DNA of 5,422 bases, from positions 1-5,422 of the forward strand of contig WRFT01000132.1 of NCBI GenBank assembly GCA_009776385.1. Reading direction: 5' to 3'. A program made the translations under genes and the position numbers. How positions within the stretch are numbered: position 1 is the stretch's first letter; the number at the start of each line of letters is the position of its first letter. Below are positions 1 to 5,422 of the stretch, piece by piece. This stretch comes from Clostridia bacterium. GTDB taxonomy: Bacteria > Bacillota > Clostridia > Christensenellales > Aristaeellaceae. Under the pieces are notes generated by a model, which had not been told where the DNA came from, made no database searches, and saw nothing but the letters and a program-made list of their open reading frames with translations.

Positions 1-645
1 ACGGCTGATGACGAAGACTGGCAGGAAGTATGGAAGCAGTATTATAAGCCGTTTCCCATATCCCGCTCCATCACCATACAACCGACATGGGAGCCGTATG
101 TACCGAACCCAGATGAAAAGGTGATCCGTTTGGATCCGGGTATGGCATTCGGTACGGGTCAGCATGAAACAACGCAGATGTGTATGGTGCTGATGGAAGA
201 TTACATATCATCCGGCATGCATGTCGCTGATATCGGGACAGGTTCCGGTATTCTTGCCATCGGCGCCGCGCTGCTGGGCGCCTGTGTTGTTTACGCCGTC
301 GATTCTGACACGGACGCGATTAAGACAGCGCAACGCAATGTTAAAATGAATGGTTTTGATGATGTTATTCAAGTTTACTTGGGAAATCTTTTGGACACCG
401 TGCCTCCGTCATTTGATGTATGTGTTGCCAATATTGTCACGGACGCGGTTTGTACGCTGGCAGCGGTACTGCCCGCCTATCTTAAGCCAAACGGGGTTTT
501 TATCTGCTCCGGCATCATCAAACAGAGAGAAGACGAGGCGCTGCGAGCGCTGACGGACGCCGGTTTCATTAACTTTAGTATGAAACACAGCGGCGAATGG
601 ACCGCCATTGCCGCTTCTTATCCGCATGCATCGATTCTTTGCTGA
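1..645 (+). CDS. prmA: Ribosomal protein L11 methyltransferase PrmA, 5'-truncated by the window edge
   Basis: PrmA transfers methyl groups from S-adenosylmethionine to ribosomal protein L11 in the cytoplasm. The frame is open from base 1, so the N-terminus is cut off. 214 residues are present, and full PrmA proteins are roughly 290-310 residues, so about 80-100 are missing. Numbering from base 1, residues 6-19 (DEDWQEVWKQYYKP in part) match the conserved linker before the catalytic domain. The PrmA signature LDPGMAFGTGQHETT spans 44-58. The SAM-binding loop DIGTGSG is at 77-83, an acidic strand end (AVDSD) follows, and the substrate-side motif VANI is at 142-145. The family more often has THPTT where this protein has QHETT, a mild variation. 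A GTG at 121 could be taken for a start, but the upstream codons are clearly PrmA-like, so it is internal. The stop is TGA, and the last 20 nt overlap rsmE. This is a confident family call. Confidence 0.95.
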   Translation, partial: TADDEDWQEVWKQYYKPFPISRSITIQPTWEPYVPNPDEKVIRLDPGMAFGTGQHETTQMCMVLMEDYISSGMHVADIGTGSGILAIGAALLGACVVYAVDSDTDAIKTAQRNVKMNGFDDVIQVYLGNLLDTVPPSFDVCVANIVTDAVCTLAAVLPAYLKPNGVFICSGIIKQREDEALRALTDAGFINFSMKHSGEWTAIAASYPHASILC

Positions 646-1354
646 CACAACAAGCCTAACGGACGGGCATTTCATGCTGGAAGCATGTGATACCCATCAC
701 GCGGTGCATGTGCTTCGTTTAAAAGCAGGCGACACTGTGCAGGCAGCATATGACGGAATTTGGTATCACTGTGTCATAACGCATATTTCCGATAATGGCG
801 TGTTTGTAAAAGCGGAGCGTTCATTGCCGTCCACTGAACCTCAACGCCGGATAACACTGTACCAAGGCCTTGTCAGTACAGAAAAAATGGATTGGATTGT
901 GCAAAAGGCTACTGAGCTGGGCGCCGAACGTATTATACCGCTGTTGATGCGCCGCTGTATTATCAAACCACGCGGTGATCAGGCAGATAAAACACGCCGC
1001 TGGCAAAAGATTGCGCGTGAAGCCGCTAAACAATCCGGGCGGGCACATGTACCGGTCATTGAGCCTTCCCGATTTCCCCCATATCCGGAGTTCACCCATG
1101 ATTTACTGATTGCCCCATGGGAAGAAGCGCAAAAGCCTTCTTTACCGCAGCTGGCGCTTCATAACCCGAATGCCATTTCCATAGGCGTACTCATTGGGCC
1201 GGAAGGCGGGATGGAGCGTGAGGAAGTTTTATCACTTCCCTTCACACCCGTGTCGCTTGGCCCGCGAATTTTAAGAACCGAGACGGCGGGTATCGCCGCG
1301 CTCAGCGTTCTGTTTGCCCTTTATGGTGATATGGAAAGAAACGATGTGACATAA
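626..1354 (+). CDS. rsmE: 16S rRNA (uracil1498-N3)-methyltransferase RsmE
   Basis: RsmE is a SPOUT-class, SAM-dependent enzyme that makes m3U1498 in 16S rRNA of the small ribosomal subunit. The 242-residue product matches the usual family length (about 240-255). Residues 1-70 form the PUA-like N-terminal domain and begin with MHRFF, a typical RsmE start. The catalytic part shows STEKMDWIVQKATELG (84-99), EAAKQSGR (132-139), LIAPWEE (161-167), the SAM-binding GPEGG (191-195) and the knot motif LGPRILRTETAG (211-222). I chose the ATG at 626 because it gives the family N-terminus. An in-frame TTG at 608 would add six residues that do not look conserved. There is no clear Shine-Dalgarno sequence before either start, so translation is probably coupled to prmA, which it overlaps by 20 nt. 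The stop TAA shares its last base with the mtaB start codon. Confidence 0.95.
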   Translation: MHRFFADTTSLTDGHFMLEACDTHHAVHVLRLKAGDTVQAAYDGIWYHCVITHISDNGVFVKAERSLPSTEPQRRITLYQGLVSTEKMDWIVQKATELGAERIIPLLMRRCIIKPRGDQADKTRRWQKIAREAAKQSGRAHVPVIEPSRFPPYPEFTHDLLIAPWEEAQKPSLPQLALHNPNAISIGVLIGPEGGMEREEVLSLPFTPVSLGPRILRTETAGIAALSVLFALYGDMERNDVT

Positions 1355-2661
1355 TGCCATCAATCGCTTGTTATACGCTGGGATGCAAGGTAAATCAATA
1401 TGACACGCAAGCCATGCTGGAATCCTTTATCAATGCGGGTTACACGCCCGTATCTTTTAAGAAGAAGGCGGATGTGTATCTTATCAACACCTGTACCGTT
1501 ACCGGGACGAGCGATAAAAAGAGTTTTCAAATTATAAGGCGCATGAAGCGGGAGCATCCAACATGTGAACTCATCATCGCCGGATGTCTTGCTCAACGAA
1601 ATCGTGACGGCTTTAAAGACAATGGCGCCAGACTGATTATTGGCACGCAAAACCGATCCCGCATTGTCGAGTTGTTTCATGAAGCGCTTAAGAGCGATGT
1701 AACAATAAATGATGTACGCCCGATCGGCAACGCTGTTTATGAACCGCTTCACGCATGTTCCTGCGAGGGAAAAACACGCGCTACCCTAAAGATACAGGAA
1801 GGCTGCGGCAATCGCTGCGCGTATTGTGTCGTACCTATCACGAGGGGACATGCCCGCTCCAGACGGTTTCCCGATATCATATCAGAAGCCGAGGCACTGA
1901 TTAAAGCCGGGTATAAGGAGTTGGTTTTGACGGGCATTCATCTGTCAAGCTATGGTCCGGATTTGGAAGAGGGACATTGTTTGGCTGATGTTGTCACCGC
2001 TGTCAACGCGCTGCCGGGCATTGAGCGTATACGATTAGGGTCCTTAGAGCCGGGATTAATTACACCCGATTTTACAAAGAAGCTAGCATCCGCGGAAAAG
2101 CTTTGCCCGCATTTTCATCCGGTTTTGCAATCCGGTAGTGATACGATTCTGCGCAGCATGGGGCGCAAATATGATATAGCGACTTTTTTGCGCTCTGTTT
2201 CGTTGTTAAGATCCTATTTCCCCGGCGCTTCCATTACCACGGATGTCATCGCAGGTTTCCCGGGCGAGACAGAAGCGAATCATCGGGAGACGCTGTCTGT
2301 ATTGGAGTCTGTTGGGTTTGCCAAACTCCATGTTTTCCCCTATTCTGTCCGGGAAGGCACGCGGGCCGCAAGCCTGCCCGATCAACTGACTGAGGCTGTT
2401 AAAGAAGACCGCGCGCGCGAAATTACGAGGCTGGGCAGGAAAACCGCTGCGCGGTATCGAGAGGAATTTATTGGTACCGTAAAGCATGTCTTGTTTGAAT
2501 CGTTCAATAACGGTTATTATGAGGGATATACCGGTGAGTACGTGAAGGTTCTTGCCCGAAATGCCGTTCCCGGTCAAGTTTTAAGCGTATCGATAAAAAG
2601 TCTCCTGCGGGACGGAGAAAGGATGCTGGGTGATATCATTCCGGATGAACCCGATGGTTGA
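1354..2661 (+). CDS. mtaB: tRNA (t6A37-C2) methylthiotransferase MtaB, radical SAM enzyme
   Basis: MtaB (YqeV in Bacillus) adds a methylthio group to t6A37 of tRNAs reading ANN codons, using two iron-sulfur clusters and SAM. The 435-residue protein has the complete layout. The UPF0004 domain carries cluster-binding Cys11 (LGCKVN), Cys47 (NTCTVT) and Cys78 (AGCLAQ). The radical SAM CxxxCxxC is Cys151, Cys155 and Cys158 (EGCGNRCAYC). HFHPVLQSGSD is at 253-263 and GFPGETE at 301-307, and a C-terminal TRAM RNA-binding domain covers about 372-428. The N-terminal LGCKVNQYD favours MtaB over its relatives MiaB and RimO. The start ATG overlaps the rsmE stop (TAATG). The only purine-rich stretch upstream (GGAAAG, about 1335-1340) is too distant to be a good ribosome site, so translational coupling is likely. 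Two further cysteines, Cys135 and Cys137, sit just before the radical SAM domain. Confidence 0.95.
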   Translation: MPSIACYTLGCKVNQYDTQAMLESFINAGYTPVSFKKKADVYLINTCTVTGTSDKKSFQIIRRMKREHPTCELIIAGCLAQRNRDGFKDNGARLIIGTQNRSRIVELFHEALKSDVTINDVRPIGNAVYEPLHACSCEGKTRATLKIQEGCGNRCAYCVVPITRGHARSRRFPDIISEAEALIKAGYKELVLTGIHLSSYGPDLEEGHCLADVVTAVNALPGIERIRLGSLEPGLITPDFTKKLASAEKLCPHFHPVLQSGSDTILRSMGRKYDIATFLRSVSLLRSYFPGASITTDVIAGFPGETEANHRETLSVLESVGFAKLHVFPYSVREGTRAASLPDQLTEAVKEDRAREITRLGRKTAARYREEFIGTVKHVLFESFNNGYYEGYTGEYVKVLARNAVPGQVLSVSIKSLLRDGERMLGDIIPDEPDG

Positions 2662-2669
2662 AAATGAAT

Positions 2670-2675
2670 AGGAGG
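2670..2675 (+). promoter_or_regulatory. Ribosome binding site of the HIT gene
   Basis: A perfect AGGAGG lies 9 nt before the ATG at 2685. It decides the start: the in-frame TTG at 2658 and ATG at 2664 lie before or against this site, and using them would turn the site into codons. The strong site in a 23-nt gap suggests that the HIT gene is translated on its own account, unlike the overlapping genes before it. Confidence 0.85.
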
Positions 2676-2684
2676 ATAATTAAC

Positions 2685-3026
2685 ATGGACGATTGTGTGT
2701 TTTGCAAAATTATACAAGGCGCCATCCCCGCTCGAAAGGTATATGAAGATGAGCAGGTATATGCTTTTCATGATATATCGCCTCAAGCGCCCGTGCATGT
2801 ACTGGTCATGCCAAAGAAGCATATTTTAGATTTATCGGAAGCCGCCCAATATGACGGAATATGCGAAGCCTGCCTTCAAGCATGCACCGCTGTTGCTAAA
2901 CTGATGAAGATAGATCAAACAGGTTACCGCGTCGCTGCCAATACCGGCCCTCACGCCTGCCAGAGTGTTCCTCATCTTCATTTTCATGTTCTCGGCGGCG
3001 ATTTACTGTCAGCGCGTGTGGGATAA
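2685..3026 (+). CDS. HIT (histidine triad) family nucleotide-binding hydrolase, HinT-like
   Basis: HIT/HinT proteins are small cytoplasmic dimers that hydrolyse nucleoside phosphoramidates and aminoacyl adenylates; the true substrate in most bacteria is unknown. The 113-residue product starts with the family pattern CVFCKIIQG (Cys4, Cys7) and continues with HDISPQAPVHVLVMPKKH. It ends with the triad HLHFHVL (His97, His99, His101) followed by GG. By family analogy His99 is the nucleophile. Cys4, Cys7, His46 and His97 are spaced like the zinc ligands of zinc-binding bacterial HIT proteins. Two departures from the usual pattern are visible. The loop before the triad reads ACQSV rather than AGQSV or GGQSV. 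The C-terminus is DLLSARVG rather than the common tail with WPPG. The gene sits 23 nt after mtaB, as in many Clostridia, and is probably the last gene of the operon in this window. A 'hit' or 'hinT' label would be reasonable, but orthology is not certain. Confidence 0.93.
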   Translation: MDDCVFCKIIQGAIPARKVYEDEQVYAFHDISPQAPVHVLVMPKKHILDLSEAAQYDGICEACLQACTAVAKLMKIDQTGYRVAANTGPHACQSVPHLHFHVLGGDLLSARVG

Positions 3027-3071
3027 CGATATATACACATTTCTCACTCAACAGACGGGCATACTGCCGGA

Positions 3072-3100
3072 TTGCCGATTGTATGCTGATATGCTACACT
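3072..3100 (+). promoter_or_regulatory. Putative sigma-A promoter for the LTD-CotH pair
   Basis: TTGCCG (3072-3077, 4 of 6 matches to TTGACA) is followed after exactly 17 nt by TACACT (3095-3100, 4 of 6 to TATAAT). TGC directly before the -10 fits an extended -10 (TGn). Transcription would start near 3107, leaving a leader of about 50 nt before the ATG at 3160. It is the best candidate I see in the 133-nt spacer, but the hexamers are imperfect and the pair could also be read through from the upstream operon. If the genes are sporulation-linked, another sigma factor could be used instead. Confidence 0.4.
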
Positions 3101-3143
3101 GCCTCTGTAACATACCGGAGATATTAAAATAGTACGGTTTTAT

Positions 3144-3150
3144 AAAGGAG
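3144..3150 (+). promoter_or_regulatory. Ribosome binding site of the lamin-tail-domain gene
   Basis: AAAGGAG lies 9 nt before the ATG at 3160. The spacing selects this ATG over the second in-frame ATG at 3172, which would lie 21 nt away. Confidence 0.8.
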
Positions 3151-3159
3151 ACGTTACGT

Positions 3160-3696
3160 ATGACTTACACAATGACCAAGCGTATAGCAATGCTATTGGC
3201 TATTATCGCCCTCCTCCTCCCCGCGGTGTGTGCCATCGCCGAGTATACCGTTCTGCCTCCGCTTCGTATTACCGAAGTAATGGCTTCTAATAAGAGTACC
3301 TTAAAGGACGCATTCGGCAAGTACTCGGATTGGATAGAAATCCACAATGAAGGCAGCGAGCCGGTTTTGCTTGATGGTGTTGCCCTCTCGGATAAAAACG
3401 GTAAATTAGACAAGTATTTGTTTCGCCAAGGAATACACATTCAACCGGATGAGTACATTATTGTCTTCGCTTCCGGCCTTATAAAGGAGTTTGAGGATGA
3501 ATACCACGCTTCCTTTAAACTAAGTAAGAACGGGGAGGCTGTCTTTCTAAGTATTGGCGGTCATGTCATCGATTCAGTTGTTTTTGGGGTACAGGAAACG
3601 GATGTCAGTTTGGCGCTTGATGAAGACGGTGTTTACAAAAGTACCACCACGCCCACTCCGGGCGGCCCTAATATTATATCTCCCAACATGCGGTAA
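3160..3696 (+). CDS. Secreted lamin-tail-domain (LTD) protein
   Basis: The product is 178 residues. Residues 1-27 look like a Sec signal peptide: Lys7 and Arg8, a hydrophobic core (about 9-23) and a likely signal peptidase I site after AIA (25-27). There is no lipobox. The rest is essentially one lamin-tail domain, an immunoglobulin-like beta fold. It opens with LRITEVMASN (35-44), followed by DWIEIHNEGSEPVLLDGVALSD (split 57-67 and 68-78), IQPDEYIIVFASG (94-106), FKLSKNGEAVFL (119-130) and the closing TPTPGGPN (164-171). I see no catalytic residues, LPxTG motif or extra transmembrane helix, so it is probably released or held by partners. In bacteria this domain is known from secreted and surface proteins, often alongside or fused to CotH domains; its molecular role is poorly defined. 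The CotH gene follows after 43 nt with no terminator between, so an operon is likely. A function beyond a binding or adhesion module cannot be read from the sequence. Confidence 0.88.
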   Translation: MTYTMTKRIAMLLAIIALLLPAVCAIAEYTVLPPLRITEVMASNKSTLKDAFGKYSDWIEIHNEGSEPVLLDGVALSDKNGKLDKYLFRQGIHIQPDEYIIVFASGLIKEFEDEYHASFKLSKNGEAVFLSIGGHVIDSVVFGVQETDVSLALDEDGVYKSTTTPTPGGPNIISPNMR

Positions 3697-3725
3697 ATAA
3701 AAACAGAATCTTATAAACGGGATGG

Positions 3726-3731
3726 AAAGGA
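3726..3731 (+). promoter_or_regulatory. Ribosome binding site of the CotH-family gene
   Basis: AAAGGA, within GGAAAGGA, lies 8 nt before the ATG at 3740. It supports that start over the next in-frame ATG at 3761, which would remove the basic N-terminus of the signal peptide. Confidence 0.7.
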
Positions 3732-3739
3732 TAGTTAAT

Positions 3740-5422
3740 ATGCGTAAACACCGATCCTCAATGATTGTTATATGCTTATGTTTCTTAATTATCCTGTTTT
3801 TCCCGTCTACCCACGCCGTTGCCGCTAAACAGTTGGAGTTTTGGGTCAGCCCGCAGGGAAACACAGCTGTCGGAGCCGTTTCCCCGGACATCGCATGTTG
3901 GTATTCTGAAAAAGATAAACAATACTATTTGCTGCTCCCCGCTATGGTGGACGCATCGCGTCTTACCATTCATTTTACACAGGTTGATACCATGAGTATA
4001 GGCGGCCTCACCCTGCGGCCGGGGGATGTGACCAAAGTTTTCGTACCGGGTAAAACACTTAATGTGCAAACAAAAAACGGAAAATACAAACTTTCGGTGC
4101 TGCAATCCGCGAATGTTCCCGCCATATGGATAGAAACGCTTAACGGTTCCCTGAAGGCAATACACGCTAAAAAGACGAATAGAGAGACGGCTGATATGCT
4201 GATGCTCTCCCCGAACGGCAACACTGTTTATCAAGGCAGCCTCGAGCATTTTAGGGGACGCGGACATGCCTCTTTTGCGTTTGATAAAAAACCTTATCAA
4301 ATAAAGCTTACCGTGTCTACGGACTTGTTGGGATACGGCAAAGCCAAAAAATGGATTTTACTGGCGATGTTTACGGATTATTCCTTACTGCGCAACACCA
4401 TCGCATTTGACATGGCTGCCGACGCAGGGCTCCCCTATAGCCCGAACAACGCGCACATTGATTTATACATTGACAGGGAGTATAAGGGAACCTATCTTTT
4501 ATGCGATAAAATTGAAATCGGAAAAACCCGCGTATCCATACCGGATCTTGAAAAAAACACGGAAGCATTAAATGATAAACCCTTATCCGAATACAAACGC
4601 GTCGGAAAAAACAATTATACAAAGAATTCCATTAAAGGATATCAAATTCCGAACGAACCTGATGATATATCCGGCGGATACATATTGGAACTGGAATATC
4701 AAAAACGCTACCCGGAAGGCAGCAGCGGGTTTGTTACTAAACGCGGTCAAGCGGTGGTTTTATCTGAACCCAAGTACGCCTCGCAAGCGCAGGTAGAGAC
4801 GGTACGCAAACAGATGCAAGCCTTTGAAAACGCCATATTTTCTAAAAACGGCATCGATACGGATTCGGGCAAGCATTACAGCCAAATCATGGATATGAAC
4901 TCCTTAACAAGGAAGTTTGTGATTGAAGAGATTCTAAAAAACTATGATGCCAGTAAAAGCAGCCAGTATTTTTATAAGCCTGCGGACTCTGAAAGCACAC
5001 TCCTGTTCGCCGGTCCCGTATGGGATTATGATAGTTCATTAGGCAATTTTGCGCCCGAGCATAACAAGAAATTCTTCGAACCGGAATACTTTTGTGCGGC
5101 GACTGATACCGCCATGCCCTTCTACATCTGGTCGGCTTTATATAAGCAAGCGGATTTTTATGAAACCGCCGTAAATGTATACCACGAGGTATACAAACCG
5201 CTGCTCCGTGTACTGCTGGGTCAGGAACCGGGAACCGGGCGTTTACGCTCTTTAGACGCATATTACCAGCATATTCAAGGCACGGCGCATCTTAACTTCA
5301 TCCGTTGGCCGATGGCCACAAACCGCAAGCTTCGAATTAATCCCGGTCCAAAATATTGGGATCAAATAGCGCAATTAGAAGATTTTATCACACGCAGGGA
5401 ATTATTTTTAGACAAGGAATGG
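3740..5422 (+). CDS. Secreted CotH-family protein (spore coat kinase-like), 3' end beyond the window
   Basis: The frame is open from ATG 3740 to the last base with no stop, giving 561 residues. Residues 1-29 form a Sec signal peptide: basic RKHR, a hydrophobic core (8-21) and likely cleavage near AVAA. Residues 31-165 look like the beta-rich region found before CotH domains, ending with VPAIWIETLNGS (126-137). The CotH domain follows: FRGRGHASF (171-179), KKPYQIKL (183-190), YKGTYLLCDKIEIGK (248-262), SGGYILELE (311-319), EEILKNYDASKSS (396-408) and GPVWDYDSSLGN (425-436). B. subtilis CotH is an atypical protein kinase that phosphorylates spore coat proteins. By analogy Asp403 and Asp429/Asp431 are the catalytic and metal-binding candidates. 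The helix at 540-561 resembles the end of the domain, so the stop or an extra domain should follow soon. The protein is much longer than B. subtilis CotH and belongs to the large secreted clostridial type, so its substrate is unknown and it is not necessarily a spore protein. Confidence 0.88.
   Translation, partial: MRKHRSSMIVICLCFLIILFFPSTHAVAAKQLEFWVSPQGNTAVGAVSPDIACWYSEKDKQYYLLLPAMVDASRLTIHFTQVDTMSIGGLTLRPGDVTKVFVPGKTLNVQTKNGKYKLSVLQSANVPAIWIETLNGSLKAIHAKKTNRETADMLMLSPNGNTVYQGSLEHFRGRGHASFAFDKKPYQIKLTVSTDLLGYGKAKKWILLAMFTDYSLLRNTIAFDMAADAGLPYSPNNAHIDLYIDREYKGTYLLCDKIEIGKTRVSIPDLEKNTEALNDKPLSEYKRVGKNNYTKNSIKGYQIPNEPDDISGGYILELEYQKRYPEGSSGFVTKRGQAVVLSEPKYASQAQVETVRKQMQAFENAIFSKNGIDTDSGKHYSQIMDMNSLTRKFVIEEILKNYDASKSSQYFYKPADSESTLLFAGPVWDYDSSLGNFAPEHNKKFFEPEYFCAATDTAMPFYIWSALYKQADFYETAVNVYHEVYKPLLRVLLGQEPGTGRLRSLDAYYQHIQGTAHLNFIRWPMATNRKLRINPGPKYWDQIAQLEDFITRRELFLDKEW

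Noticed and set aside
608..625. TTG start that would extend RsmE by six residues
   Set aside because: The ATG at 626 gives the family N-terminus MHRFF. The extra residues do not look conserved and there is no ribosome site for the TTG.
409..675. Minus-strand open frame opposite the prmA/rsmE junction
   Set aside because: It has no homology I recognise and the opposite strand carries conserved PrmA motifs throughout.
2658..2684. TTG (2658) or ATG (2664) starts extending the HIT protein
   Set aside because: The AGGAGG at 2670-2675 is ideally placed for the ATG at 2685, and HIT family homology starts there.
3058..3068. GGCA-TAC-TGCC hairpin after the HIT gene as an intrinsic terminator
   Set aside because: It has only four base pairs and a three-base loop, the next pair out is a mismatch, and no T-run follows.
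3114..3138. ACCG...CGGT inverted repeat before the LTD gene as a leader hairpin
   Set aside because: The stem is only four base pairs around a long AT-rich loop, and no known riboswitch or leader pattern is recognisable.
3482..3499. AAAGGAG followed by ATG inside the LTD gene as an internal start
   Set aside because: The ATG at 3497 is in another frame and reaches a stop after eight codons.
3785..4300. Minus-strand open frame of 171 codons opposite the CotH gene
   Set aside because: It has no recognisable domain and no ribosome site I could support, and it lies opposite a clear, motif-bearing CotH reading frame, so it is a shadow.

Overview
The window reads as chromosomal DNA from a low-to-mid GC Gram-positive bacterium, most likely a member of the Clostridia and perhaps an uncultured one. 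Three things point this way: the gene order prmA-rsmE-mtaB-HIT, which is typical of Bacillota; strong AGGAGG-type ribosome binding sites; and secreted CotH and lamin-tail-domain proteins, which are common in Clostridia. This assignment is inference, since no 16S rRNA or other marker is present. All six supported genes lie on the + strand.

Region 1 (1-3026) is a tightly packed housekeeping operon for modifying the translation apparatus. It holds the 3' part of prmA (ribosomal protein L11 methyltransferase), rsmE (16S rRNA m3U1498 methyltransferase), mtaB (tRNA ms2t6A37 methylthiotransferase) and a small HIT-family nucleotide hydrolase. prmA and rsmE overlap by 20 nt, rsmE and mtaB overlap by one base (TAATG), and the HIT gene follows after 23 nt with its own strong ribosome binding site. 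The operon promoter must lie upstream of the window.

Region 2 (3027-3159) is a 133-nt spacer with a plausible sigma-A promoter carrying an extended -10. I see no convincing intrinsic terminator in it.

Region 3 (3160-5422) is a two-gene secreted cassette. The first gene encodes a 178-residue protein with a signal peptide and one lamin-tail domain. After 43 nt comes a long CotH-family protein (561 residues visible, no stop before the window ends) with a signal peptide, an N-terminal beta-rich region and a CotH kinase-like domain whose main acidic motifs are intact. The two are probably co-transcribed and act outside the membrane, perhaps on the cell surface or the spore. They are the least understood part of the window. 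That they work together is inferred from adjacency and from the frequent co-occurrence of these domains.

No RNA genes, mobile elements, CRISPR arrays or extended repeats were seen.
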